Counted from the first letter of the stretch, positions 27,311 through 36,948 are shown. The stretch is DNA of 64,000 nucleotides from Bacillota bacterium (GCA_021781745.1 JAJXWH010000022.1:1-64000), one strand, 5' to 3'. Made by a program: numbers and translations. The notes: generated from the sequence alone by a model not told the origin.

Positions 27311-28477
27311 TTAACTTATAAAAATTTCTTTATCTGTAAGATAGCAGGCAGGATCTTCTGCCCAAAAATCATTGTGTACTGCTTCAGCTCTAGTTCTGAA
27401 GTTTCCATTGCAAACATTTAGCCACTTACAGTCAGAACATCTACCTTTTAATAGCTCTTTTCTATTTCTAAGTCCATTTAATATTTCATGATTAGAATTT
27501 CTCCATATTGAACTAAATTTTTCTTCCTTTACATTCCCAAAAGTGTATTGCCATGTAAATTGATCCGGATGAACATTGCCATTAAAATCCACGTTCGCAA
27601 AAGCCATTCCAGATCTATTTCCACCATTAGTTTTTAAAAGCTTTAATATATGATCAGATTTATCCTTATATTTTTCTAAAGATTTCAAATATGTATAAAC
27701 AGCATCTGCATGATTATCTACAGTAAGTATTTCAACATCAGGCCCAAATTCTATTGCTTTGCTTATTATTAAATCTAAAGCCTGCCTTGTTTCTTCCTTA
27801 GATATATCTTCATCCATCATCTTATTTCCTCTACCTGAATATACCAAATGATAGAAGCACACTCTTGGGATCTTTTCTTCTCTTATTAATCTAAATATCT
27901 CATCTAATTCTTTATAATTATTTTTATTTATAGTAAATCTAAGGCCAACTTTTTGCCCTGCTTCAATGCAGTTTCTTATTCCCTTTAATGCGCTGTCAAA
28001 GGATCCAATTACCCCTCTAAATTTATCGTGGTTTGAGCCTATTCCATCAAGACTTACTCCAACATATCCAACATTAAATTTCTTTAAAGCTTTGCATGTA
28101 TTTTTATCTAAAAGAGTTCCATTAGTCGAAATTGTACTTCTTATTTCTTTATGACTTGCATATTCTAATATTTCTAAAATATTTTCTTTCATTAATGGTT
28201 CCCCACCAGAAAATAATAATGCAGGTACATTAAATTCTTTTAAATCATCTATAAATTTTTTTGATTGACTTAGTGTGAGCTCTCCCTCATACCTCTTATT
28301 ATCAGCACTAGCATAGCAATGTTTACATTTCAAATTACAGGTTTTTGTACAGTTCCAAGCAACTACAGGTCCTTTTCCAGGACTTACCCCATACTTTTCT
28401 TCTGCCGCACCTTCAACATATCTTAGGCTATCACCATAATTTTTAGAATTACATAATAATTTAGTAATACTTATCAT
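27311..28477 (-). CDS. nirJ1: Radical SAM protein NirJ1-like (heme maturation)
   Basis: A 388-residue radical SAM enzyme and first gene of the operon. It begins MISITKLLCNSKNYGDSLRY, typical of NirJ1; the cluster motif CNLKCKHC is at about 47-54 and a C-terminal CSDCKWLNVC region follows. NirJ1/NirJ2 pairs in clostridia and heliobacteria are homologues of AhbC/AhbD. A GGRP-like SGGEPL SAM-binding motif is present. RBS GAGAGG. Confidence 0.83.
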   Translation of the reverse strand: MISITKLLCNSKNYGDSLRYVEGAAEEKYGVSPGKGPVVAWNCTKTCNLKCKHCYASADNKRYEGELTLSQSKKFIDDLKEFNVPALLFSGGEPLMKENILEILEYASHKEIRSTISTNGTLLDKNTCKALKKFNVGYVGVSLDGIGSNHDKFRGVIGSFDSALKGIRNCIEAGQKVGLRFTINKNNYKELDEIFRLIREEKIPRVCFYHLVYSGRGNKMMDEDISKEETRQALDLIISKAIEFGPDVEILTVDNHADAVYTYLKSLEKYKDKSDHILKLLKTNGGNRSGMAFANVDFNGNVHPDQFTWQYTFGNVKEEKFSSIWRNSNHEILNGLRNRKELLKGRCSDCKWLNVCNGNFRTRAEAVHNDFWAEDPACYLTDKEIFIS

Positions 28478-28624
28478 TTTTTATTGTTATCCTCTCTTAT
28501 CAATTCATTATTTATATTTTATTTTTCTATATCCATTATATTTTAGAAAATTGCTATGCCTTATGCAAGAATTATTCAATATAAAATTTTTCTTTTAATG
28601 GATTTTAGCTAAATACTCCAGAAT

Positions 28625-28657
28625 AGAGAGATCATTTCCTTTATAGAAATGCTCTCT
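28625..28657. terminator. Hairpin upstream of nirJ1
   Basis: Interrupted stem (AGAGAG with TCTCT, CATTTC with GAAATG). Lies between the divergent nirJ1 and PII-like genes; function uncertain. Confidence 0.4.
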
Positions 28658-28696
28658 ACTTTATTGTTGTTTTATTACTTTTCTCTTAATTTAGTA

Positions 28697-28725
28697 CCTT
28701 GACCTTTTACATTTATATCATTATA
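28697..28725 (+). promoter_or_regulatory. Sigma-A-type promoter of the PII-like gene
   Basis: TTGACC (28697-28702) and TATAAT (28720-28725) with a 17-base spacer. Transcription would start near 28732, giving a leader of about 160 bases. Confidence 0.65.
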
Positions 28726-28754
28726 ATAAAAATTAATATAATACTAAAGGCAAA

Positions 28755-28790
28755 GCTGTCTAATATTAATAAATATTAGATGGCTTTTTT
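28755..28790 (+). terminator. First leader terminator of the PII-like gene
   Basis: Stem TCTAATATT/AATATTAGA flanked by GC/GC pairs, followed by six T. Lies between the promoter and the gene. Confidence 0.7.
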
Positions 28791-28812
28791 ATAAGAATTA
28801 CCTATGACAATG

Positions 28813-28846
28813 GAGTCAAAGCTAAAGTTGCTTGACTCTATTTTTT
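28813..28846 (+). terminator. Second leader terminator of the PII-like gene
   Basis: Stem GAGTCAA/TTGACTC with inner GC pairs and six T after it, 45 bases before the ATG. Two terminators in series suggest conditional read-through. Confidence 0.7.
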
Positions 28847-28890
28847 ATTATTAAAATTCCAATTTAATTTTTAAGAAGGAAGGTATAGTT

Positions 28891-29193
28891 ATGAAAAAAA
28901 TAGAAATTATTATTAAGAATGAAAATTTGGATGCTTTAAAGAAAATATTTGCTGAGTGTAACACTTATGATTTCATGATTTCAAATATCAAAAATTATAA
29001 TAATCAAAAAGCTTATAATAAAATTTTCAGAGGCACTTTGTATAATGTTGATCTTTTACGTAAAGTAAAGGTAGAAGCAGTTGTAGATGCTGTAGTTGCA
29101 CAGCTTATTATAGATAAAGTTTTAAAAGAAATTAATGATGGAATTTATGAAGATGGAAAAATTTATATCAGTAATATTGAAAATGTTGTTTAA
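28891..29193 (+). CDS. PII-like nitrogen-regulatory protein, short form
   Basis: A 100-residue PII-superfamily protein. Family landmarks: KIEIIIKNENLDALKKIF strand-helix start, RGTLYNVDLLRKVKVEAVV around the T-loop end, and EDGKIYISNIENVV at the C-terminus. Compared with GlnB (112 aa) the C-terminal TGE/R region is missing and the TGxxGDGK loop is altered, so ATP/2-oxoglutarate binding may differ. No amtB, gln or nif gene is adjacent. Start has RBS AGGAAGG. Confidence 0.8.
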   Translation: MKKIEIIIKNENLDALKKIFAECNTYDFMISNIKNYNNQKAYNKIFRGTLYNVDLLRKVKVEAVVDAVVAQLIIDKVLKEINDGIYEDGKIYISNIENVV

Positions 29194-29206
29194 TAAAAAC
29201 AACATT
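29182..29206. terminator. Bidirectional terminator between convergent genes
   Basis: AATGTTGTT/AACAACATT stem that overlaps the stop codon regions of the PII-like and aldo/keto reductase genes; A and T runs on both sides. Confidence 0.7.
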
Positions 29207-30218
29207 ATTTTCTTAAAAATGTCTTATAATCCTCATAATTTCTCTTTAAAAGATTTGGTGTATCTAGACCATAAGGACAATGAGCCTTGCAATTACCGCA
29301 CTCAATACAATCTTCAATTTTCTTCATCTTTGCCTGACCTTCTTCAGAAAGATGCGCTTCAGCTGGGGAACGGCGAAGAAGGAGAGACATTCTTGCACAG
29401 TTATTAATTTCTATACCTGCAGGACAAGGCATACAGTATCCACAGCCACGGCAGAATTCTCCTACAAGCTCTTTTCTTTCCTTCTCAATATATTCTTTAA
29501 TTTCATTAGTCATTTCAGGTGGATTATCTATATAAGAAATAAATTCATCAAGTTCACTTTCCCTCTGAACTCCCCATATAGGTAAAGTATTATCAAATTG
29601 TGCAAGGTAAGCATAAGCTGCTTCACTTCTTGTTATAAGTCCACCTGATAATGCCTTCATACATATATAACCAACATTTTTTTCTTTGCATAGATTTACA
29701 AGTTCCTCATCTTTTTTATCAGCTAGATAGCTAAATGGAAACTGCAATGTATCATACAATCCTGATTCAGCAGCTTCTATTGCTACTGGCAGCCTATGAT
29801 TTGTAATACCTATAAAACGAATCTTTCCTTGCTTTTTTGCCTCTAATATAGCCTCATAAAGTCCTGTACCATCATTGGGCTTAGGACAAAAGCTTGGATT
29901 ATGGAACTGATAAATATCAATATAATCTGTTTTAAGCATAGCAAGACTTTTTTCTAAATCACTCCAAAATCCGTCAACTGTTGTAGATGGAGTTTTTGTT
30001 GCGATAATAATTTTATCCCTGACATCGCTTAAAGCAAGACCTACTTTATACTCGCTGTCAGTATAACTTCTTGCTGTATCAAAAAAGTTAATTCCATTAT
30101 CATAAGCCTTTCTTAGAAGCTTCACTGCTTCTTCGCTAGAAACGCGTTGTACTGGAAGTGCACCAAAACCATTTCTGTTTACTGTTATTCCTGTTCTTCC
30201 TAATGTAACATTTACCAT
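29205..30218 (-). CDS. Aldo/keto reductase with C-terminal ferredoxin domain
   Basis: 337 residues from ATG 30218 (MVNVTLGRTGI), with GAAGGG upstream; the open frame reaches 30266 without RBS. The AKR barrel keeps the catalytic Asp and Tyr (NFFDTARSYTDSE) and Lys (IIATKT). The C-terminus carries two cysteine-rich motifs (CRGCGYCMPCPAGI and CIECGNCKAHCPYG) for 4Fe-4S clusters. Such fused proteins are predicted oxidoreductases; the substrate is unknown. Confidence 0.9.
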   Translation of the reverse strand: MVNVTLGRTGITVNRNGFGALPVQRVSSEEAVKLLRKAYDNGINFFDTARSYTDSEYKVGLALSDVRDKIIIATKTPSTTVDGFWSDLEKSLAMLKTDYIDIYQFHNPSFCPKPNDGTGLYEAILEAKKQGKIRFIGITNHRLPVAIEAAESGLYDTLQFPFSYLADKKDEELVNLCKEKNVGYICMKALSGGLITRSEAAYAYLAQFDNTLPIWGVQRESELDEFISYIDNPPEMTNEIKEYIEKERKELVGEFCRGCGYCMPCPAGIEINNCARMSLLLRRSPAEAHLSEEGQAKMKKIEDCIECGNCKAHCPYGLDTPNLLKRNYEDYKTFLRK

Positions 30219-30472
30219 ATTGTCATCACCCTTCTTATAAATCCAAAAGCATATTAATTTTACCAACTTATTTTATGATAATACCAATACATTTTTATAT
30301 CAACAAAATTAATTTATCTAAACTTATATTACTACTTGGAGTTAAGTCTAGGTCAAGTTTTTTTTATTTGAACTTTACCTACAGAGGAACAGTAATTTCT
30401 TTAGGCTTATGCTTAATCATAAAAGAATCTCCTACTGAATAACAAAAGTTCCTTCACCTACCTTTGTATCTT

Positions 30473-30736
30473 CTAATCAAACAGATACCCCATCATCTTT
30501 TCTGGATTCTCTAAAAATTTTCTCGTTATCATGTAATTATCCGTCTTTTTATAAGGAGTTTTCCTAATTCCATCTTCATTAATAACAAATATATCTGCAC
30601 CTGGGTATGCCATTAATATGGGTGAATGAGTTGCAATGATAAACTGTGATTTTTTCTTTACCAGTTCATTAATAATAGAAAGCATAGCCATTTGTTTTAC
30701 TGGTGACAATGCTGCTTCTGGTTCATCTAAAATATT
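30473..30736 (-). pseudogene. C-terminal fragment of an AAA/OLD-like ATPase
   Basis: The readable frame gives Walker B ILDEPEAALSPVKQ, then the IIATHSPILMAYPGADIF H-loop region and a normal C-terminus. Everything before Walker B is missing and an in-frame TAA (30737-30739) closes the frame. It is fused to the end of the gene 30723-30965, with which it overlaps by 14 bases, so a deletion joined the two. Confidence 0.75.
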
Positions 30737-30965
30737 TTATCACACCTAATCCACCTAATATTGATAGGATAGAACCCATAAATCTATACTGTGTAATAGA
30801 CTGTTCTAAATAAATTAAATAAGTATTTGTATCCATACTACCACCGTTATTTTGAATTATTCTTGATGCTTCTTTGCCACCTAAATCCACGCTATTCATT
30901 AGTATATATATCCCTATCAAGAAAATAACTAGAAATAATGTTGTTATCAAATTGCCCTTCCTCAT
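30723..30965 (-). CDS. Small two-helix membrane protein
   Basis: An 80-residue protein with two hydrophobic segments (about 6-23 and 60-76). No family recognised. Its last few codons fall at the junction with the ATPase fragment, so its C-terminus may not be original. The upstream sequence GAGGGAATTT could serve as RBS. Confidence 0.55.
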   Translation of the reverse strand: MRKGNLITTLFLVIFLIGIYILMNSVDLGGKEASRIIQNNGGSMDTNTYLIYLEQSITQYRFMGSILSILGGLGVIKYFR

Positions 30966-31080
30966 AAATTCCCTCCAATTTCAAATCTAGTTTATATATT
31001 ACAAATTAATAATAACATAGTTTTAAAATTTTTTTGATTCAATTTTCACTTAACTTTTTTCATATTCTCATAAAGAATAA

Positions 31081-31122
31081 AAAAATCGCAAATTCAAATT
31101 TTTATTGAATAGTACGATTTTT
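31081..31122 (-). terminator. Terminator after 31204-32892
   Basis: AAAAATCG/CGATTTTT outer stem with ATTCAA/TTGAAT inner stem; T tail on the minus strand. Confidence 0.75.
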
Positions 31123-31203
31123 CAATTTGTTATTTAATTCTATTGATATATAATCTAAGAAAAATGTAATTTAATATTTGATTACTAGGTCTACAAGAGA
31201 ATA

Positions 31204-32892
31204 CTATCTTTCTGTAATACGAACCTCTTTACCTTTAAACACAATGGCAAGCTTTATTATATTCTTAACTCCTTTTTCTGTGAGTTCTGTTTCATATTTC
31301 ATATCTTCTATCTGTTTTAAAGCAGCAATGGTTCCTTCATCTATGGTTGTCTTTAAGAAATCATCTATTTTTTTAAACTCTATAATAATTCCAACTTTTG
31401 ACGTGTCTTTTGGGATTATCATAACATCATATCTTCCATATCCACTTTCTTTATTTGATTTTACCTCATAATCTTCTGAAAGGGATATAAGCATTCCGAG
31501 GACAAAAGCGTGATAAACTTTTTCTGGTTCTTTTCCCGCTACATCAAAATAACTTAAATTATTTATTACAAATTCCGTAAATATCCCAGCAAAAATTTCT
31601 ATTTCACCATCTACCAGCATATTTAACATTAATTCATATTTTTGATTTGTCATAACATCTTGGAACCATTTTTTAATTAAGTTTTTATAAAAAATATGCA
31701 CTTCTTTATTAGGAATTTTAAGTATGCAATGAAGCATTCCTTCTATATTCTCTGTCTTTACAGTTTTTAAATATCCACTCATAGTTAAAAAGCTCCAGAT
31801 ATTTTGATTTGAATCCTCAACTTCTTGCATTACTATGGTATCGTCAATAACTTTATTTATTGAATCACCGTTAATTAGCGCTTCTAATTCTAACTTAATA
31901 TTTCTGTCACCTTTAATTAAAATTTTCTTTATAAGGTCATTGCTACTGCTGTTAATCCAATATGGCATAAAGCCTTCCCTAATATTTTTCAAATAATTTA
32001 AAACTGACCATGGATTATATACTGTCTCCCCTGAAAAAATATAACCGTTATACCATTTCTTTATATCTTCAATATTATCGTTAGCATCATAGTAATTAAC
32101 TAAATCCATAGTTTCTTTTTCTGTAAAACCAAATTTATCGTTAAAATCATAATTTAAAATGGTATTTACCTGCAAATTATTTAATCCTGAAAAAATACTT
32201 TCCTTCGCCACTCTAAGAATACCTGTAATAAGTGACTTTTCAACATATAGATTATCTTTAAGTGCTGCTGTAAGAAGATTTCTTATTAAGACAATCATAT
32301 CATTGTAATACCCACGAATATATCCTTCTTGAATAGGTACATCATATTCATCTATAAATAACATTACTTTTCTTCCGTAATGCTTATTCATATATCCCAT
32401 AAGAGAACTAATACCATTACATAATGCACCTATTGAAGCTTTTCTCATAATCATATCTTTAAAATCATTTTTATCAAATTCTGATAATTTTCCACTGTCT
32501 AATAAATACTCATGCTCTTTATATAAATTAGACATTAAAAACATCATACCATCTTTAAAATCTTCATAAGATAAATACTTTTCATTTTTAAAGGTAATAA
32601 AAATCACTGGATATTCTCCTTGTTTTTTCATTATTTCCTTTTCAGCTTCTATCTTCAAACCTTTAAATAAATCTTTAGTTTCTTCTTTTGTCCTTATATC
32701 AAAAAAGTAACGGAGCATACTTAAGTTAAGGGTCTTTCCAAATCTTCTTGGTCTTGGAGTTAAGATTATATCTGCTCCATTTTCTATAAATTCTTTTATT
32801 AATAAACTCTTATCTACAAAGTAATTGTTTCCTTCTATTAATTTTTTAAAATCAGACGTCCCTACTTGGATGTTCTTTTTCAGCTTTAGCAC
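31204..32892 (-). CDS. AAA-ATPase-like protein with C-terminal PD-(D/E)XK nuclease domain
   Basis: A 562-residue protein of the widespread AAA-ATP_like/PDDEXK_9 (DUF1703) family. N-terminal part: FKKLIEGNNYFVDKSLLI then Walker A-like PRPRRFGKTLNLSM (about 45-58) and Walker B LFIDEYDVPI (about 178-187). C-terminal nuclease-like part: GRYDVMIIP followed by GIIIEFKK gives the D...ExK site (about 490-515). The function of this family is not settled; it is often multi-copy in clostridia. RBS GGAGGTG. Confidence 0.88.
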   Translation of the reverse strand: MLKLKKNIQVGTSDFKKLIEGNNYFVDKSLLIKEFIENGADIILTPRPRRFGKTLNLSMLRYFFDIRTKEETKDLFKGLKIEAEKEIMKKQGEYPVIFITFKNEKYLSYEDFKDGMMFLMSNLYKEHEYLLDSGKLSEFDKNDFKDMIMRKASIGALCNGISSLMGYMNKHYGRKVMLFIDEYDVPIQEGYIRGYYNDMIVLIRNLLTAALKDNLYVEKSLITGILRVAKESIFSGLNNLQVNTILNYDFNDKFGFTEKETMDLVNYYDANDNIEDIKKWYNGYIFSGETVYNPWSVLNYLKNIREGFMPYWINSSSNDLIKKILIKGDRNIKLELEALINGDSINKVIDDTIVMQEVEDSNQNIWSFLTMSGYLKTVKTENIEGMLHCILKIPNKEVHIFYKNLIKKWFQDVMTNQKYELMLNMLVDGEIEIFAGIFTEFVINNLSYFDVAGKEPEKVYHAFVLGMLISLSEDYEVKSNKESGYGRYDVMIIPKDTSKVGIIIEFKKIDDFLKTTIDEGTIAALKQIEDMKYETELTEKGVKNIIKLAIVFKGKEVRITER

Positions 32893-33082
32893 CTCCCTAT
32901 TTTTAATGTATAATAAAGACTTAATAGTCCTTGGCTTTTCTTTTGCATGATTACATTAATCTTTTATTTCTCAGTAAATTAGCATACCAACCAAGAGTTT
33001 TGTAAGTGTTTCCTTAAATATTACATCAAAATCTCTATTTATATTATATCCAAGTTTCTATTTCATTAAAAGATAAATGAAT

Positions 33083-35218
33083 TTAATCATTTAACTCCAA
33101 TTCACTTTGTTTAAGCCAGAAATTCTGAAATTCCTCTGGGAGCAAAGGCTTACTGAAGTAGTAGCCTTGAATCTCATCACAACCATTATCCTTTAAAAAT
33201 TTGACCTGTTCTATAGTCTCCGCACCTTCAGCTATAACTTTAAATCTAAGGTTATGTGCCATATCAATAATGGTTTTGGTAACTATCTTACTATCAAAAT
33301 CGTTATCGAAATCTACAATAAAGGATTTATCAATTTTTAATTTGTAAAGAGGTAACTTTCTCAAATAATTTAGGGAAGAATAACCTGTGCCAAAATCGTC
33401 TATGTCAACACCTATTCCAAATTCTTTAAGCTGAAGTATTTTATTAATACATTCTTCTATATCTTCAACAAGAGCGCTTTCAGTAAGCTCAAGCTCAATA
33501 GATTCTGGCTTTATACCAACTTTTGTGATAATATGCTTAACTTTTGCAACAAATTCTTCTTTTTTAAGTTGAAAGGAGCTTATATTTACTGCCACAACCA
33601 AATTGATTCCAAGGTTAGCCCAGCTTTTTACCTGTCTACAAGCTTCAGTAAGTGCCCATTCACCAATTTCATGAATCGCTCCCATCCCTTCGGCAATAGG
33701 TATAAATTCTCCTGGTGAAATCATACCAAGCGTCTTATGTTTCCATCTTATTAATGCTTCCGCTCCTGAAATTAAGCCGCTTATAATATCTATCTGTGGC
33801 TGATAAACCAGGAATAATTCACCATTTTTAATGCAATTTTTTAGATCCGTCTCAATCCTAATCCTTCTTAAGAGTTTTTCTCTCATGGATTGGGTATAGA
33901 ATTGAATTTGATTCCCTCCTCCTTTCTTAGCTTGTATCATTGCCTCTTCAGCATTGCTTAAAAGATTTTCAAAGGAATTGCTTTCTTCAGAAAAAGTACT
34001 TATACCTATACTACAGCTTATTTGTATGCTATTTTTTTCAATATAGAAAGCTTCTCCCATTTGTTTTCTTAATAATTCTGCAGCAGATTCAATATATTCA
34101 TCAGATTGAATTCTATTAAGAAACACTCCAAATTTGTCAGATCTGAAATGCACAAGAAATGCATTATTAGAAAATATTCTCTTTAATCGAATAGCAAAAG
34201 CTTTAAGCAGTTTATCTCCTGTATGAAGGCCAAACATGTCATTGATTTGCTTTAATCGGTCTATATTGATGTAAAAAAGTGCATATCTGTGGTTATTATT
34301 TTTCGAATTATCTATTTCTGTACGTACTTTATCTATAAAAGTCTTTAAATTTGGCAGGGTGCTTATTACATTATGAGTTGAAAGGAATCGAATCCGATTT
34401 TCATTTTTCTTTTGATCAGTAATTTCCTTAAGTATTCCCACATAGTTTTTAACATTCTGGAACTCATCTTTAAGTGCGTATATCATTAATTCTGCTGTAA
34501 AATTCTCTTTATTTTTCCTTCTTCCATCTACTTCGCCTTTCCAAAAGCCTGTTTGCTCCACTTTTTTCCATATATTCATATAAAATTGTTCATTGTTTAC
34601 ACCTTTTAAAAGGATATTTCTTTCATTTGCTGCTAAATCGCCAAGTGAATCCCCTGTTATTTTGCTGTAAGCCTCATTGATTTCAATAACCTTTGAAGGA
34701 TCATTTTCAGTGAATATTAGTCCTTCTGAGGAATTAAACATAGCTTTAGAAATCAGATTTAATTTCGATCTCGTTGCCTTAATATCTGTAACATCTTCTA
34801 CAGTAGTAACCTTATAACGCTTTCCATCTTCATCTATAAGCAGAGCAGCAGTAACAAGAATATCAAGAATTTTTCCATCCTTTCTTACTACCTTCCACTC
34901 TCTGTCTAGTTCAGGAATACCCTGCAAAAATTCGATATGTTTTTTAAAAGCCTCCTGTTTGTATCCTTCAGGCACAACTATAGTAAATTCTTTACCTATT
35001 AATTCTTCACGTGCATAGCCATAAATTTCACAATAAGCATTATTTACCAATTCAAAGTTTCCATACTCATTTGTAACACAAATTCCAATATTGGCTACAT
35101 CAAAAACTGCATCAAGAAGCTTGTTCTTCTTTTGAAGCATCGACTTACCTTTATTCATACTAAATAACTTAGGATCTAAATTTTCAAATTTACTTTGTTT
35201 ATTTTCTAAATTATTCAT
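33083..35218 (-). CDS. PAS-PAS-GGDEF(degenerate)-EAL protein, probable c-di-GMP phosphodiesterase
   Basis: 711 residues from ATG 35218 (MNNLENKQ) with AGGTGAA upstream. Two PAS domains (about 35-150 and 155-275), a GGDEF domain whose signature has decayed to RSDKF, so no cyclase activity is expected, and an intact EAL domain (EALIRW about 488-493, ELTESAL, DIDDFGTGYSSLNYL). Predicted to degrade c-di-GMP under control of PAS signals. It follows the cyclase gene at 35277 by 58 bases, forming a cyclase/phosphodiesterase pair. Confidence 0.9.
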   Translation of the reverse strand: MNNLENKQSKFENLDPKLFSMNKGKSMLQKKNKLLDAVFDVANIGICVTNEYGNFELVNNAYCEIYGYAREELIGKEFTIVVPEGYKQEAFKKHIEFLQGIPELDREWKVVRKDGKILDILVTAALLIDEDGKRYKVTTVEDVTDIKATRSKLNLISKAMFNSSEGLIFTENDPSKVIEINEAYSKITGDSLGDLAANERNILLKGVNNEQFYMNIWKKVEQTGFWKGEVDGRRKNKENFTAELMIYALKDEFQNVKNYVGILKEITDQKKNENRIRFLSTHNVISTLPNLKTFIDKVRTEIDNSKNNNHRYALFYINIDRLKQINDMFGLHTGDKLLKAFAIRLKRIFSNNAFLVHFRSDKFGVFLNRIQSDEYIESAAELLRKQMGEAFYIEKNSIQISCSIGISTFSEESNSFENLLSNAEEAMIQAKKGGGNQIQFYTQSMREKLLRRIRIETDLKNCIKNGELFLVYQPQIDIISGLISGAEALIRWKHKTLGMISPGEFIPIAEGMGAIHEIGEWALTEACRQVKSWANLGINLVVAVNISSFQLKKEEFVAKVKHIITKVGIKPESIELELTESALVEDIEECINKILQLKEFGIGVDIDDFGTGYSSLNYLRKLPLYKLKIDKSFIVDFDNDFDSKIVTKTIIDMAHNLRFKVIAEGAETIEQVKFLKDNGCDEIQGYYFSKPLLPEEFQNFWLKQSELELND

Positions 35219-35276
35219 AGTTTCACCTACTTTCTGATTGTATCTATCTATTTCAACAAACCATTTCTTGAAATTA

Positions 35277-36569
35277 TTACATAACCGTTTTATTTCTTCC
35301 ACTATTTTTAGCCTGATACAATTTACAGTCTGCTTTCTCAATTAATTCACTAACTTTATCCCCTGAATATTCCTCAATTCCTATGCTGATTGTTAAATGA
35401 ATATTTTTTACAAATTCCATCTTTTCAACAACCGTACGGATTTTTTCCGCTACTTCAAATCCATCACCTAAAGATGTATCAGTAAGCATAATCAAAAATT
35501 CTTCACCACCATAACGGCCAACCAAATCAGTTTGTCCTATATTCTCCCTTAAGATTGCTGCAAGATCCCTTAATATTTTGTCACCAGTCAAATGCCCATA
35601 AGTATCATTAATCCTTTTAAAATGGTCAATATCTAATATCATAACTGCAAAAGTACACTTGTTCCTGCTGCAGTGCTTAATCTCTTCTTCCAATCTGTCA
35701 TATATATATCTGTGATTATATAATCCTGTGAGGCCGTCAATTGTCGCTTGATTCTTTAGTAAACAGTTCTGTGCAAATAAAATCTGTTCTTTCTGCTTCA
35801 TTTCTCTAAATATTATTTCATAAGGTTCATTTATTCCTTTGGCAATAATCACTTTATAAATTAAGTAAAAGGAAAATATCTTGAAGTAATGACCTATAAG
35901 GTTGTAAAATCCATAATTATCTCTGTATAGTGTAAATGAAAATTCTGATATAATTGCAGAAATCATTGACAAACACAAATATTTATAAACTTTTTTATCG
36001 AAGACATCTTTATTTTTTGTCAGCAATAGAATTGCAATAAGTAGGATTGTACAAATAATATATTCACTGATTATTTTAAATTGGGTAAGCCCTTGGCCTT
36101 TTACAAAACAAACAGGGAATATTTTCCACCAAAATATAGAAAGCATCAGAACAGCAGTAATAATTGTATAAATCCCAAAAATCAAATAGACATTAACCTG
36201 TTTTTTTGATTTTATATATGCAAAAGAAAGCATAAGGACAATGCTTTCAAAATATCTGGCAGCTATCCAAAGTTGATTTGCATAATAATCATAATCCTTA
36301 AAAATTCGAATACCTTTGTAGGACATTGTATGAAACAAGTCTAATACTCCAATAAAAAGATAAGCAATTCCAACTATTATAAGATATTTGTTGTTAATGT
36401 ATTTAGCAGAATTCCATGTCATTAAAAACATTGTAAATGCTATGCAAATACTAAAAATTTCAGCAACAGTATGAAATAATAAATAATTATACAAGCTGCT
36501 AAAATATAACATAATAAGAATAGTAGTTATGAATATTGTACTTATGGACCTCTTTACAATAATTTTCAT
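35277..36569 (-). CDS. Membrane-bound diguanylate cyclase (MASE3-GGDEF)
   Basis: 430 residues from the ATG at 36569, which has AGGTGG at correct distance (a nearer ATG at 36575 is too close). About seven or eight membrane helices (1-245) match the MASE3 sensory domain (YNYLLFHTVAEIFSI). The GGDEF domain at about 265-430 has an intact GGEEF active site. The RxxD inhibitory site is absent (GQTD), so product inhibition may be lost. Makes c-di-GMP at the membrane. Confidence 0.9.
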   Translation of the reverse strand: MKIIVKRSISTIFITTILIMLYFSSLYNYLLFHTVAEIFSICIAFTMFLMTWNSAKYINNKYLIIVGIAYLFIGVLDLFHTMSYKGIRIFKDYDYYANQLWIAARYFESIVLMLSFAYIKSKKQVNVYLIFGIYTIITAVLMLSIFWWKIFPVCFVKGQGLTQFKIISEYIICTILLIAILLLTKNKDVFDKKVYKYLCLSMISAIISEFSFTLYRDNYGFYNLIGHYFKIFSFYLIYKVIIAKGINEPYEIIFREMKQKEQILFAQNCLLKNQATIDGLTGLYNHRYIYDRLEEEIKHCSRNKCTFAVMILDIDHFKRINDTYGHLTGDKILRDLAAILRENIGQTDLVGRYGGEEFLIMLTDTSLGDGFEVAEKIRTVVEKMEFVKNIHLTISIGIEEYSGDKVSELIEKADCKLYQAKNSGRNKTVM

Positions 36570-36856
36570 TAGCATTCCACCTGCCTACATAGAATTTAGT
36601 ACATTATTTTTAAGTATGGATAAATGCAATTCTCTTAAGTCCCTAAAAGAAGAATATTTCGACCCAAATTATCCATATATGTTTTTATTTTCACTATTTT
36701 TAAATTGTTTTTTTAATTATATCACAATATTATGTGAATTTTCAAAGTATTTGATAATTATATTGTAAAATTATATCAATTAGTGCAAAATATGATATAG
36801 TCATTAATATAAATTCTATTTTTTACGCTTACTCTAAAGCGGAGGCATATATAATT
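36570..36856. other. Intergenic region
   Basis: About 290 bases, AT-rich, presumably with the promoter of the GGDEF/EAL operon. I see nothing else. Confidence 0.4.
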
Positions 36857-36896
36857 AAAGCTGAAACTTTTTAGCTATAATAAAGTCTCAGCTTTT
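36857..36896. terminator. Terminator, AAAGCTGA family copy 1
   Basis: AAAGCTGAAACTTT against AAAGTCTCAGCTTTT. Near-identical hairpins occur at 51445-51484 and 52757-52798. Ends the immunity gene 36949-37392 on the minus strand. Confidence 0.75.
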
Positions 36897-36948
36897 GAAT
36901 TGATATTCTTAATTCTATGAAGTAAAGTACCAATCATCTTTAATCTTT

